A DNA stretch of 64,000 nt, taken from NCBI GenBank assembly GCA_038049695.1, contig CP142461.1, positions 40,969,501 through 41,033,500 on the forward strand, written 5' to 3'. The position numbers and the translations under genes are program-made. The first letter of the stretch is position 1, and every line of letters starts with the position of its first letter. This DNA comes from Cinnamomum chago. Lineage: Eukaryota; Streptophyta; Magnoliopsida; Laurales; Lauraceae. Below the pieces are notes generated by a model that worked only from the letters and a program-made list of their open reading frames with translations, was not told the origin of the DNA and ran no database searches. Positions 39,591 through 50,599 of this stretch are shown here, piece by piece.

Positions 39591-39673
39591 TATATTGGAT
39601 TCAAGGTTCTTGACTTGTGTTATTCAGATTAAACCCCTTACATTTTGATCCTGACAAATAGAAAAGGTTATCA
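39591..39673 (+). repeat. Copia 3' LTR, right part
   Basis: Resumes at the position matching 22949 and ends GGTTATCA. About 160 bp of the copia LTR (matching 22789-22948) is missing, together with about 810 bp of the abutting gypsy LTR, as expected from one deletion across the junction. Confidence 0.82.
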
Positions 39674-39678
39674 GTCTC

Positions 39679-40204
39679 TTGAATTGAACCAAATTGAATT
39701 GAATTGAATTGGGTGTGAAACTATGGGGTGTTGTCTCAATTGGGGTGCTTCTGGTTTTGTACCTGCTGCAGACTCTGTTCAAGATGCTTGCGATATCTGT
39801 ATCGACTTTTCATTAGAATAACTCTTCTCTATGGCTCCAGCCTCCTATGTAGAGGGCATGCAAGTCTTGTTTGAGGTTGGGTGGTTGTATCGTTCTTCAT
39901 GTGGTTCGTCGGAATTGCAATGGTTGAGATCTGCTCTTTTTTTTCGTTCTGTCTCGTTTCCTAATTGTTTAGAATATAACTATTTCCAATTCACACTTCT
40001 TCTAAAGAATAAATAAATAAAATTGAATGATAGTTTTGCAAGAAAAGGACTTTTGGTTGGGTTGAATTAGTAGCGAAAGGTTTTAGTTCTTGAGATATTT
40101 GGATTATTTTCTATCTTCTTCTGAGTTTTGACATCTTATTTCAACCAGGGAAGAATTAGCAATTTTTTATATTAAGGCATGGACCTCTCCATCATTGGAT
40201 TGTC
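39679..40204. other. Right cargo of the long-TIR MULE
   Basis: Continues the MULE interior after the copia. A plus-strand stretch near 39765-39820 reads GFVPAADSVQDACDICIDFS, with a CxxC reminiscent of the start of a RING finger, but it stops at once and no further ligands follow. Origin not established. Confidence 0.3.
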
Positions 40205-40363
40205 AACACAGAAAATAAAAGTCGATAGTGACCACAAAAAAATGGTAAAATAAGTTTTTTTTTTCTGTACGGATTCCCTGTTTGGTGCGAGTTTGGCTAA
40301 AGTTCTCCATTTGGTGCAGTGGCCGCATAAAGTTATTGTTTTGGTAAAACCCTCATAAAGAAA

Positions 40364-40622
40364 AGAGGAGGTTAAAGTGAAAAAAATACCGAAAAGGAAA
40401 AACTTCTACTTCTCTCCAAGGTGGGGGAAATAGGGCAAATGGCGTGCTTGTTTTATGTCATATCAAAGTTTACTTTTCTTCACTCATTTTTGTTTCTCGT
40501 CCAAATGGTAATCAAATAAAGCATTCACATTATGTAAAATTTTTAACTCTCTTCTTACTTCTTTCATCAAAATAGTATTAAGTCAAATTTTATGTCATAT
40601 CATTTACTTTTGTACACTCCTT
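40364..40622. other. Spacer between the two MULEs
   Basis: About 260 bp of AT-rich sequence separating two related MULEs. Nothing recognised. Confidence 0.5.
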
Positions 40623-40635
40623 TCTACAAAATAAA

Positions 40636-41700
40636 GGATTAAAAAAAAAAATTAGGTGACCAGTGGCCCCAAAAGTTCATTTTAACCGACCTTGCACCAG
40701 ATTAGTCATTTTGCCTGAAAATGTGTTTTTTTAGCACTTTCTACTAGCGACCTTTGTTTTATAACGTTAAGGGTCCCTAGGGACCCTGCGGTGTACGCTT
40801 ATAAATGAACGGAACTCATCATCATTCCCAATTCTTGTTGAAAAAAATGATGACACTCGACTTGCTTCACGATCGTTAAACTCACAACCTTACCTTGAGA
40901 TGGACGACACCAATTGTTGCTTTCTATTGCTTTCTCATGCTGCTGCTGCTACATCCGATCAAACGAGCGGATGCATCTTTGATCACGCGAACCTCGATCA
41001 TCGCTCGACAGACCACTCTCCGTTCCCCTGATCCTCGAATAGGAGAGGACACCATTTCGTAGCAGAAACCACCGAGATCTCCATTGCTTACCGTAATTTG
41101 TCCATTTGTAGAGAACTCTGGCGACACTGACGTTAGATCCCATCCCGTTCCGAGCCTTAGTGTCAGATCCCAGCATTTGTAGAGAACTCAATGGAAAGCC
41201 AGAGCTTTTGGTAGTCTGATCGGCCGGGCAGTTTCTCGTGTTCTCATCGGAGCTGAGCTAGTACAGTAAATGTGACCAGTTTTGTGTTTGTCCCTCTATT
41301 TCCCATTAGCTAAAACGACGGGAACCACACCCACCTATGTCTCAAGTGTTTTAAATTTAATTTTTTTTTTCATTAGCTAAACCTATTTCTCCTGATTGTT
41401 TTCTGTGAGATTCTTATCTCCAAGGGAATTCAATTACTTCAAAGTCTGGCGGCCAAATACTCAAGTCGAGTGTCATCATTTTTTCAACAAGAACAGGGAA
41501 TGAGGATGAATTTCGTTCATTTATAAGTGTACACTGCAGGGTCCTTAACGTTATAAAACTAAGGCCGCTAGGGACGCTAGTAGAAAGTGCTAAAAAAAAG
41601 GCCTTTTTGGGCAAAATGATTGATCTGGTGCAAGGTCGGTTAAAATGATCTTTGGGGGCCACTAGTCAACTAATTTGGTTTTTTTTTTTTGGTAAAATCC
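40636..41700. mobile_element. Pack-MULE with about 235-bp TIRs
   Basis: Left TIR 40636-40866 and right TIR about 41459-41700 are long inverted repeats, sharing for example TTTTAACCGACCTTGCACCA, TAGCACTTTCTACTAGCG and GATGACACTCGACTTG. The direct repeat TCTACAAAATAAA flanks the element (40623-40635 and 41701-41713), longer than the usual 9-bp MULE TSD but perfect. Both ends begin GGATT, as in the neighbouring MULE. The 590-bp interior carries an ORP PH-domain fragment instead of a transposase. Confidence 0.82.
40924..41191 (-). pseudogene. Captured ORP (OSBP-related) PH-domain fragment
   Basis: Minus strand from ATG at 41143: [20 protein letters not shown], then [20 protein letters not shown]. 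This is the start of the pleckstrin homology domain of plant oxysterol-binding-protein-related proteins, where GVLYKW.NYGKGWRSRWF and GVLSY.KI are conserved. After a frameshift another frame gives [14 protein letters not shown], compatible with the next part of that N-terminal region, and stops at 40924. No sterol-binding domain is present. It is a partial gene copy inside a MULE; the parent gene is not in the window. Confidence 0.72.
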
Positions 41701-41713
41701 TCTACAAAATAAA

Positions 41714-42033
41714 TAAGGTGAGTGAGTTAGATTTCCCAATCTAGGAATTAGAAAAATAAATGGCATCCTACTCTAAATTTGATTGGAGTTAAGAATCTTT
41801 TATCTATATGAGGTCCCGATCTGACAAAGCCACTTGTAAGGGAGATCACTCATTTTTTTAATCATCATTATTAAAAGGTCACTCATTTAAGACACATTAC
41901 TAGTCACATTCATTGTAGTAGTTGTTACTTGGATGAGTGACATTCAGCTGCTAATCTTCAATGCAGGGCTTGTTTAAATTATAGAGGTTTTTCCCTATAG
42001 TTTACCTTTAGAGATGGCTTTTTCTCTTTCTTT
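41714..42033. other. Spacer before the Athila-like fragment
   Basis: No feature found. The exact left boundary of the gypsy fragment is unclear. Confidence 0.4.
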
Positions 42034-42454
42034 CCAAAAAATCTAAGGAGAGTAGAGGCCAAATTGGGCACATTGACAAGGAGAGTAGAGGCCCTAGAAC
42101 TAAACCATGGAGTCCAAAAGCCTACTCCAAACACTTTGGAGTCATTAAGGTATACTTAGGCTGTGAGTGGAGAGATTGACCCAACAACTATGCCACAAGC
42201 CGAGTTGTGAGGAAGTCAATGTGTTTTTATCAATCGTCAGATGAATGACCCATACTCCGACACATACAGTCCAGGTTGGAGGGACAATCCAATTTTTTCA
42301 TGGACAAAAGGCCCAACTCAGGCTAGCCCATCACATTCCACTCAATTTCAGCCCAATCACTCTCAGGTCAATGCCCCGCCAAGTTTTCAAAAGCCAGTTT
42401 TCAACCCCAGTCCACTGATTTAAAGGGTAGATTCTTTGGAAGAAGCCATGAAAC
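42034..42454 (+). pseudogene. Athila-like gag C-terminal part
   Basis: Reads VEALELNHGVQKPTPNTLES and later NDPYSDTYSPGWRDNPIFSW. The YS.TY.PGWR..P.FSW block is typical of the gag/protease junction of Athila/Tat elements. Stops are present. It is interrupted after GAAAC at 42454. Confidence 0.72.
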
Positions 42455-42496
42455 TGTCACACCCTCGAACCCGGACCCTACATCGGCCCGACCTTT

Positions 42497-42530
42497 TGGT
42501 GGGGGTGGGTGGGTGGGTGGGTGGGGGGGC
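42497..42530 (+). repeat. GGGT repeat, quadruplex-prone
   Basis: GGTGGGGGTGGGTGGGTGGG and onward, at least six G-triplets in 34 bp, inside the solo LTR. Confidence 0.85.
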
Positions 42531-43980
42531 AGGCATGAATGGAAGTACAATGACAATTATATTTTCTCCAAGATCTGCGTGTGTGAGGATAACACATTCC
42601 ATCACACTCTGAATATTTTGCGGAAGCTTTTGTGGCATTGCAACCCGGAGTTCGTGACCATCGGATTCTATGTAACTAGCATGTACTATTATATCAAGAA
42701 CCATATCAGACTGGAATTAACCATCACAATAAAATACAGAGCTGACAGTAACAAGATAATCATTCCCACATGTGTTCAAGTTATAAATTATAAATGTGCA
42801 TTAATTAACAATCCCAAGAAAATGCTAAGAGAAGCCATACATTAACAAGCTAATAACCAGTACCCATATGTGACGTAGCTCCGATGTCAAGCTCAATGTC
42901 TACATGACATAGCCGACAAAACAACCGCAAACTCATGGCTCCACAGCCAACCAAAAAGCATTCAGCTCGGGCGAAGGAGGCTGGACCTGAGTACCAAAAT
43001 AATGGGTCAGACACGATAGTCTGGCAGGTGAGAAAGATATAATAATCAAACAATAATCGAATTTACCTTGGAAAAACATTAAAACCTGCTTAAACAATAA
43101 TTTCCATGAAAGAGAATGCATCATCAGTTAGAAAACACATGTGCAATATAAAACATGAAAAGGTACCAAGGAACAGGAAACTGGCAAGATGGCGACTACA
43201 CTGAGCTAAATCCTCCATCACTAATGTGATGAGAGCACGCTAGAGGCATTGGTCTCGGGCACTCGAGGTGATTGAGAACCAACTAAATATATATACATGT
43301 AGTTAGACAAGACCATGGCCGCAGAACCGGGTAACGGGACAAGAAGGATCCAAACTACATCTGGCTTGAGCAAGAGGGGGACGCCAAGTCATTGGATTAG
43401 GCCGACAAGGTTGTGCAAGCTTAGTGGTGTCGAATTATAGGTTACGAGAAGGCAATCAAGACATATGCATATATATACAAGTAGGTGTGTCACACTTAAG
43501 CAGGCGGGATAGGGTGCCCATAGGCACATAAATCATATTCATGTCTGGTCATGCATGTACAGGGCTAGCAGGACACTTAAAGTGCGCAAATCAGTATTTC
43601 TGAAGCATGACTAGTAAAATCACGCGAAAACAAGTGAGTCCGCATGAAATCCAAGCGAAAAGAAATACGAAAGGATCTCCATAAAATACTGGGCCATACC
43701 AGGAGGATCCAAGATTTGAATCAAGATGTATAGGGGTCCCGTATGTCGGTTTTTACCACTGGCTTGGTACTCAATGAAATTTAAGGACATTCCAAGCTCC
43801 CTATACAATCGACAAGTCCAAGAATTCTCTATGAATCTCCATGATGGGGTTTCTTCTTCAATCAAGCTCCACACTTCACTTTCTCGGTCTTACCATCACA
43901 TTGGGGCTCCAAACAATACCTCCCTAAGCCTTAGGAGAACATTTCAAGTCTTCATGCATTGACCCTGGCCCACTGTACAA

Positions 43981-44135
43981 TTGGCTCGAGCGGACTTGAA
44001 GTTCGCTCGAGCTAACTGCTCTCTGTGAGGGGTTCGCTCAAACGGACCTTCCCAGGTCAAGTTGGCTTGAGCGAATTGTCAAGTTGGCTCGAACCAACTG
44101 TCCTCTGGATAGGGTTCGCTCGAGCGAACTGTCAC
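43981..44135 (-). repeat. TTCGCTCGAGCGAA palindrome array in solo LTR
   Basis: Six or so degenerate copies of the palindrome TTSGCTCGAGCSAA spaced 20-35 bp apart, about 0.9 kb downstream of the LTR TATA box. The same motif array occurs in the LTR at 57341-57515. Confidence 0.8.
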
Positions 44136-45533
44136 AAAAACTTGCAGAAATACAGTTTCGGGCTCCTCCCTTTCTTCCCTTTGCATACATATTTGAGCAC
44201 TCTTTTTGCACATAAAGGAGGGCTTATAACCCTCTCCAAAACCACACTTACTCCTCCATTTAAATCACTCCATAAGATGCATCACATTCTTCTTCATATC
44301 ATAAAAGGAAACCCTATCATACAAGAGATCCATAAAACCCATTAACAAGCTTTAACAAAATCAAGTGCATACATTTTTCAAGAAGTTAAACAAGAGGGAA
44401 GACACATCAATATGCACATTTTGAAATCACTAGAAACCACATCAATAAACAAGAGTTAAGGCACTAAAATCCTTAATGAAAGAAATCAAGTTTCCTCACA
44501 AAACATGTTCAAAATCAGGCAATCCATTCATCCACTTGCCTTGGCCTCCAAGATAGCTAACCAAGCTCCTAAGCTCACTCCCAAGCCAAAGATCTCCAAG
44601 CTATACAAAAACCCCCAAAATAAACCCATTTAATTAGAACCCTAGAAATGGTAACCCACCAAAGAGAAGGAATGGGTTCAAACAAGGCTAAGAAATAGAA
44701 CCTAAGGGGATGCCATTGCTCAACAATAGAATATGGAAAGAAGTCCTTACCTCTAGGGCCATCAATCAACAAGAAGGAGCTTGAAATAGGGGCTGCCCAG
44801 CTAAGATGTGCACAAGGATGATGTCCATGGAGAGCTAGAAAGATGGAGAAGAAGAAGTTGAGCTCCAATCTCCATTTTAGCAAGGGTTGGAGATGGGTTT
44901 TGTGAGAGGGAGCAAGAAGAAGAAGAGAAAAGGAAAAAAAAAACCCTAAGGAGCTAGAGCTCCTCTCCCTATGTGTGCTGGAATGAATGGGGAAGAAGGG
45001 AGAGGCCTAGTCCTTTTATAAAAGGGTGCGTGCGGGCCCCACCATCACTAAAACTTGTCAGGATTAGAACATCAATTTCTAGGCCTCGGATGCGATCGAC
45101 GAAGAAGAGAGAAATGTTTCTCGTAAAATCTAGTTTTCAAAAAGTATAATTTTGGGATGATCCTGAGATCTCGAAATTTGAGTCCAGATTTTGTGATAAG
45201 ACCGATTTTGCCCCCAGGGCTGGAAAAACTGATTTTCGGAGCTTCGAATGGGTACGGAGTAAACACGAAAGTTGTAGGGAATGACGAGATTAGTCAAACA
45301 AAGTCAAAATGAGAATTTTTTGGAAATCACAAAGAACCTCCCTATGCTGATCACGCAAAACAAATGGGACCCTACGGTCACTAACTAGGTCCATTGGCTC
45401 TCAAGACTCCCCAAAACTAATGAAAAGGCATTCTAACTCACAAACTCAACCAAACAACCATTAGTCTCACTTAGAAAATTAATCCAAAATTAAAACAATA
45501 CTAATCCCGGAAATTAGGGGTCGGGGTCTCACA

Positions 45534-46498
45534 AAAACTCTTGTCCCAGAGTACTGCTCAATTTCAGTAGACCACTATTCAACTTTTGAATGGCCATACT
45601 CAGACCCTTGCAAAATTAGAATACCAAATGGGCCAACTGGCTAATTCCTTGAGTGCAAGAGACAAGAGAACCTTCCCTAGTCAACCAGAACCCAATCCCA
45701 AAGGCTAAATTGTTCATGATACCAAAGGGAAAGGCTATGAGCATGTCGAATCCATAATCACCCTTAGGATGGAAAGACATGTTGATAACAAAGTAGAGAT
45801 GCCCAAAGAAACTGAAAATCATGAGATAATTGAGGAGAATGTGGACTTAGAAAAAAGTGAGGATGAACCATTAGCTGAACCAAAGGAAAAGGAGCCAATT
45901 GCGGAGCCCAGCACTACCATAGGAGACCTGTCACCTAGTGATACACTTCCTAAGACCTACATTCCTAAAGCTCCGTACCCCCAAAGGTTAGGCCTAGCTG
46001 AGTCTAGTGTCCAGTTGGACAAAATGCTTGAAGTTCCCAAATAGGTTCAGACCATCATCCCACTATTGGATGCAATTAAGCGAATTCTTGCCTATGCCAA
46101 ATTTCCAAAGGACCTTTGTAGCTTCAAGAGGACCACCAATGTGCCTAATAAAACCTTCTTGGCCCAGCAAGCTAGTTCTGTCATTTCTTGCCCAACCCCA
46201 ATCAATTACAAAGACCCAGGATGTCCTACCATTTCATGTCAGATAAGGGACCATCATATTGAGCACACTTTACTAGATTTGAGCGCGAGTGTAAACCTTC
46301 TTCCGTATTCCATATACGAAGAACTAGGTTTGGGGGAGTTGATGAAAACCCATGTGACCCTCCAACTAGCTAATTCATCGATTAGATACCCAAAAGGGGT
46401 AGTGGAGGATGTTTTACTCAGAATTGGATAATTTGTTTTTCCTGTGGACTTTGTAGTTGGACATGAACCCACCAGTAGGGACTGTAGACAAAATTCCA
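45534..46498 (+). pseudogene. Athila-like gag-protease part
   Basis: Reads LAKLEYQMGQLANSLSARDK, an acidic linker, YPQRLGLAESSVQLDKMLEV, a stop, then IPLLDAIKRILAYAKFPKDL. The protease region follows: HTLLDLSASVNLLPYSIYEE and LQLANSSIRYPKGVVEDVLL. The active-site triad usually read DLGAS in this clade is DLSAS. A TAA at 46429 is followed by VFPVDFVVGHEP. Confidence 0.75.
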
Positions 46499-46799
46499 GT
46501 TTTTTTTTCTTTTGCTGAACGAAGAATTTTATATTAGTAAATAGACATGATTACAAAAGTGACCTTGCTCAAGCAATTGAGACTACATGAATTTGAAGGA
46601 CTAAACCAAAATACATGAAGCAAAGTTTCCAAAAGGTAGAAGACATCCATCATGAAACATGATGGTGCAAAAGTAGCTACTCCTAGTTCACTGCTGCATT
46701 GCTCCTGCCCTAAAAATCCTTCACACGCTTCTCAAGTAAGTAGATAGTACAGATGGGGAGGGGAAGGGATGTGTGGAGTAATGCATTACTCCTGCCCTA
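46499..46799 (-). mobile_element. 5'-truncated LINE/retroposon copy
   Basis: A 9-bp direct repeat AAAATTCCA (46490-46498 and 46800-46808) flanks about 300 bp that begins on the plus strand with a T-rich tail. The minus strand ends TATTAGTAAATAGA-complement then poly(A), like L1 3' ends (ATATAAAATTCTTCGTTCAG before the tail). Excision rejoins IPIILGRPF of the host protease frame, apart from a separate one-base insertion near 46484. Confidence 0.65.
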
Positions 46800-47131
46800 A
46801 AAATTCCAATTATTTTGGGTCGACCATTCCGAGCAACTTCGAATGCATTAATCAATTGTAGGAATGAAGTCATGCAGATCTCGTTTGGCAACATGACAGT
46901 TCAACTGCACATTTTTAATATGAGTAAGCAACCTCAAGATGAGAATGATGGATTTGGTGAGGTTAGATACTTATCTGAGTTGATGGAAAATCTTGCTCCA
47001 CAAATAGGTTGTGAGGATCCATCAGAGGCCTGCCTTGTGCATTGTTGTAGTAATTTTGATATCAATGGCCACGTTGAAAAGGATGATGCTTTGCTAGATT
47101 CAACCCCATTACTGAAAAAGAATAGGTGGTA
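46800..47131 (+). pseudogene. Athila-like protease C-terminal part
   Basis: PIILGRPFRATSNALINCRN and ISFGNMTVQLHIFNMSKQPQ, the GRPF block that closes the protease domain. Coding ends at 47131. No RT follows, so the polymerase has been deleted or this is a non-autonomous derivative. Confidence 0.75.
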
Positions 47132-49103
47132 GCCTAAGCTAAACATTTTGACCTCAATTTTGGAAGGTACTTTTGTTTCGGATCTGGGTGGATTCCAGGG
47201 TATTGGTAGTCTTCTTTTTCTTCGTGCATTATTTGTTTAGGTTATCTTTTGTCAGTATTTTGATTAACCCTGGACAGGGAGCACCACACAATATCATCGG
47301 GTGACTTCTTCCCTTTATCCCTTGCCATTTATTTTTCCTCATGTCCATCATTTTTTTGCATTACATACAGGACGTCGAGGACGCTGTCTAGTTTAGGTTT
47401 GGGGGTAGGAACAAGCACTTGTCCAAATTTTAGGCAATTTTTCTGTTTTTCATAAAAAAAATCCAAAATGTGTCAAAAAATTTCAATAAAAGGTATCTAG
47501 GTTTTTGTCTGGCTGAAGATGTTAAACTTAGCACTTGGGAGGCAACCCAATGGTTCCCATTTCTCATCATTGTGTTTGGTTTGTGTCCAACCTTGATGTC
47601 CCTTTTGACATCAAGTTCATCATCATGATGAAAATAAGGAAGGTTTTCGAATAGGAAATGAAAGTTAAACAATCGCTGTCGTTCGATGGCAAGAGCCTCT
47701 ATGGAATTAGACGTAGAGTGAAGAGGAAAGGATGCTGCTACCAATGTACTAGATTAAATTACAACTCAGTCTTGAGAGAAAATGGAAAAAAGTGCAATGG
47801 GTTATTTTTGCCCTCGGCAGGGAGATTACGAAAAATGCTACTAGTTGAGTAAGACTAAAGAAGTTTGTTTGAGACGGGTTAAGCCGATAGGGAGATGAAC
47901 GAATTCCTGCTAAGCCAAAATTAACCCATTACCACAGTAAGCAACCCGTCCGGGAATATGATGTTAAATGACCCCCATGTCAGTCAAGGGTGGACCAATT
48001 TCATTTTTCTCTATTGATTTATTTTTTTAAAAAAAATATTTTTAGAAAGAAGGAGATTTTCAAAGGAATTGATAAAATTCAATGTTGCTCGGAAATTCAA
48101 AATGAAAATTTTGGAAGGAAGTAAAATGGAGGTTCGGCCTTTCTAGAAGATGTCAAAATAGTACTAAACTTTGTTTTTCACTAAAACACATATACATATA
48201 TCAAGATTTTGGACAGGAAGCTTTAGTATCAAATTCAGGATTTTTCAGGAAAAGTAGGATGAGTTTCTGAGTTTAGCCTTGTAAGCCTACCTGATTCATC
48301 GGAATGGTTAAGCCAACCAAAACAATTGAATTGATTTGGGCGAATTGAAAATGGCCGCCAATTGTTGGGGACTGTTAAAAAAAATGATGAAGAGAAAAAC
48401 AAATATAGGGATGTATAAAATAGAAAAAGGTTAAACACATAAAAGATGGGTTTCCATGTCCTATATGACAAAGCTAAATTCACCCATTGAAACCCTATGT
48501 TGAAAAAGAACGAAAGAAAGAATAGGAAAAAGCAAAAGAAAATAGAGATGCATCTCGCGGCCTTTGAAAAAATAGTAGTGTGAAAAGCTTCACAGTAGCC
48601 TTGAAAGGGAAACTTATGAGCCCCTAAATCTAAGAAAGATCGGTGCATTTGAGGGAGAATTTTATTTTCATGACATCATAAAGGAACACTTGAAAGATTG
48701 ATTTGGTATTTGAAAAAGAAAAAGAAAATGAATCTTTGAAATTAGATGGGTGAACCGAATTTTGAAAAGTCTGAGATTTTGATTATTCTGGGTTATACAA
48801 GGGGTATTTGACATAACTTGATTTCCTTCTGAAAAAGTTCTTTTATTTTTTTTATAAGTGTTTTTAGGGTAAATGAATTTTGTGGGTAGATTCATAGTAA
48901 ACCCTCATGAGGCACAACTCTTCCACTAGGTCTAGGAGGAACCTAAGGGTTTATGGGCTTGCTACATATGCTAAATGCAGTCAAGAGAGCCAACGAAAGT
49001 GACATTTGTCTATTTTTTTCGCATTTATCATTTCTTTTCTTAGAGTAGGCTAAAAATTGTTCCTTTAAGCTTTTTTTTTTTTATCAAAGACTAGCAAAAG
49101 GCA
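47132..49103 (+). other. Athila-like 3' non-coding region
   Basis: About 2 kb without a conserved frame. A phrase around 47368-47407 (GACGTCGAGGACGCTGTCTA then GTTTGGGGGTAGG) resembles an internal purine motif seen in this clade. Short frames here are not supported. Confidence 0.5.
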
Positions 49104-49113
49104 GGTTTGGGGG
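49104..49113 (+). other. Polypurine tract of the Athila-like element
   Basis: GGTTTGGGGG directly before TGTGATAACTCC, the presumed 3' LTR start. Confidence 0.6.
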
Positions 49114-50435
49114 TGTGATAACTCCACAAAATTGGGTAAAAAATCCATTATTTCATGTACATTTGTTGACTAAATTAGGACCAATTGCATCATAATTTCA
49201 TGCATATTAGCATAAATTTAGAATTTCAATCAAAATCAGTAAAAAAAAAAACCCACCAATTTTGCATGAATTTTTTAAATCAGTGGTCTGCATCACCCTA
49301 GGGCCCCACCAATTAGACTTTTCTATCTCTGAGCACTGTGGTACAATTGCATAATTTGATAAGCACAAAATTGCATTAAAGTAGGTCCCATGCATAGCAT
49401 GCATGCATTTCATTTAATTTATTCTTAGTAATTTAGTTATTTCATCTTTTTAGGAAATTGCCATGCAAGAGGCCCACATTGAGAGATAATTTTGAAAAGG
49501 AATAAAAGAAGAAAAAAGAAAGAAAGAAAAGAGGGAAACCACACCCCACACTGGGCGTAAATTCCCATGCACGCCCAGTGATCGGGTGCGTCCTTCAGTT
49601 GCTGCATATGTTGAGATAATTCTCTCTCCAGTTTCTAAGAATAAAAAAAATCCTTCCTCTCTTACCAAGATTCATATTTCAAACTAGGGAAGGAGATTTC
49701 TGGATGATATCAGATATAGAGTCTTAGTTGGAAATCTCTCCTAGAGAGATTTGACTCAACCAAAGAGATCAATCCATTGGAAATCAAAACTCAAAAAGTC
49801 AATCACATTTCTCACAAGACAGCCAATCATAAAATTGCCATAACATTCAATTTGACCGCTAGATCGGTGGAATTTACTTACCGTTAGAAAGCTTATTCAG
49901 AGTAGATGTCCGTGGAGCCCAAGATCATGCAAATCGGAGCTATATCGACCAAGTTATGGGCCCAGAAAGTTTCATGTATATTTTTAGTCGGAATTGCTAA
50001 CAAACCCACACCATTGATGACTCATCTCTCCACTACATGAGCAGATCTCTGTGTTAGGAATTTTGTAGATTGCAATTTGATGGATGCATAATCATTCTAG
50101 CATCATTTGATTCACACACATATGCATTGTTTTAGATAAACTTGAAATCTTGTTTTATTCATGCATTGCTTTTAAGAGTTGTAAAAGTTTTGATTTATGC
50201 ATGATTTGTTTTTAAATCTTGGATGCATTTGTTTTAGAAAAGAGTTTTAGAAAATCAAGCTAGCCTATGAGTTTTAAATCTTTCAAAATGTTTTAGGCTT
50301 TTTATGTTCCATGTTTTAAAACCCTTAGAATGATTTAAAACATGTTTTAAAGCTTGATTTTATGGCCCAAATAATTCCACAAAGAAAAACTTTGAATTTG
50401 CAAAAAATGGATTTTGGGGCCACTGCAGTGTCGCC

Positions 50436-50575
50436 GGTCGACCGGCGCAGAGGTCCCGGTCGACCGGGAACACTGCAAGGCAGAAAGTTGCCCTGGCGCC
50501 CCAACGGTCAGAAATTTGACCGTTGTGTGGTCCCGGTCGACCGAGGCCTGTGTGCCGGTCGACCGAGGACTAGCC
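50436..50575 (+). repeat. CCGGTCGACCGG palindrome array
   Basis: Four copies of GGTCGACCG-type palindromes within 140 bp, ending about 20 bp before the TATA box of the solo LTR. Confidence 0.85.
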
Positions 50576-50592
50576 GTTGGCAACTTTTTGGC

Positions 50593-50599
50593 TATAAAA
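50593..50599 (+). promoter_or_regulatory. TATA box of the SIRE-like LTR
   Basis: TATAAAA in GGCTATAAAATCC, just downstream of the palindrome array. Confidence 0.6.

Larger units (their letters stand above)
22612..39673 (+). mobile_element. Ty1/copia retrotransposon, interrupted by a gypsy
   Basis: The 5' LTR is 22612-23035. The 3' LTR is split between 29071-29262 and 39591-39673 by the gypsy. Flanking pentamers GTCTA (22607-22611) and GTCTC (39674-39678) are a one-mismatch TSD. PBS, gag, protease, integrase, RT, RNase H and polypurine tract follow in copia order (integrase before RT). Several stops and at least three frameshifts make it non-functional. Confidence 0.87.
22086..40354. mobile_element. 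Long-TIR MULE, split by nested copia and gypsy
   Basis: The left arm (22086-22240) and right arm (40205-40354) are inverted repeats of about 150 bp. Shared blocks include GCCAAACTC.CACCAAACAG, AGGGAATCCGTACA and CACTATCGAC-like text. A perfect 9-bp direct repeat, ATAAAGAAA, flanks it (22077-22085 and 40355-40363). Without the copia (22612-39673) the element is about 1.2 kb with no transposase. Long TIRs with a 9-bp TSD are typical of Mutator-like elements. Its termini begin GGRTTTTAC, as does the neighbouring element at 40636, so they belong to one family. The cargo between the TIRs (22241-22611 and 39679-40204) is not recognised. Confidence 0.78.
42455..45533 (-). mobile_element. Solo LTR of a Tekay/Del-like gypsy
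   Basis: 3079 bp, plus-strand TGTCACACCC to GGGGTCTCACA, with flanking GAAAC and AAAAC (TSD with one mismatch). It shares internal blocks with the LTRs at 29263, 37280 and 55932, for example TGATGAGAGCACGCTAGAGG, but is a distinct family. It has a TATA box on the minus strand near 45023-45014, a palindrome array at 43981-44135 and a GGGT-repeat tract at 42497-42530. No internal gypsy region adjoins it, so it arose by LTR-LTR recombination. Confidence 0.85.
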
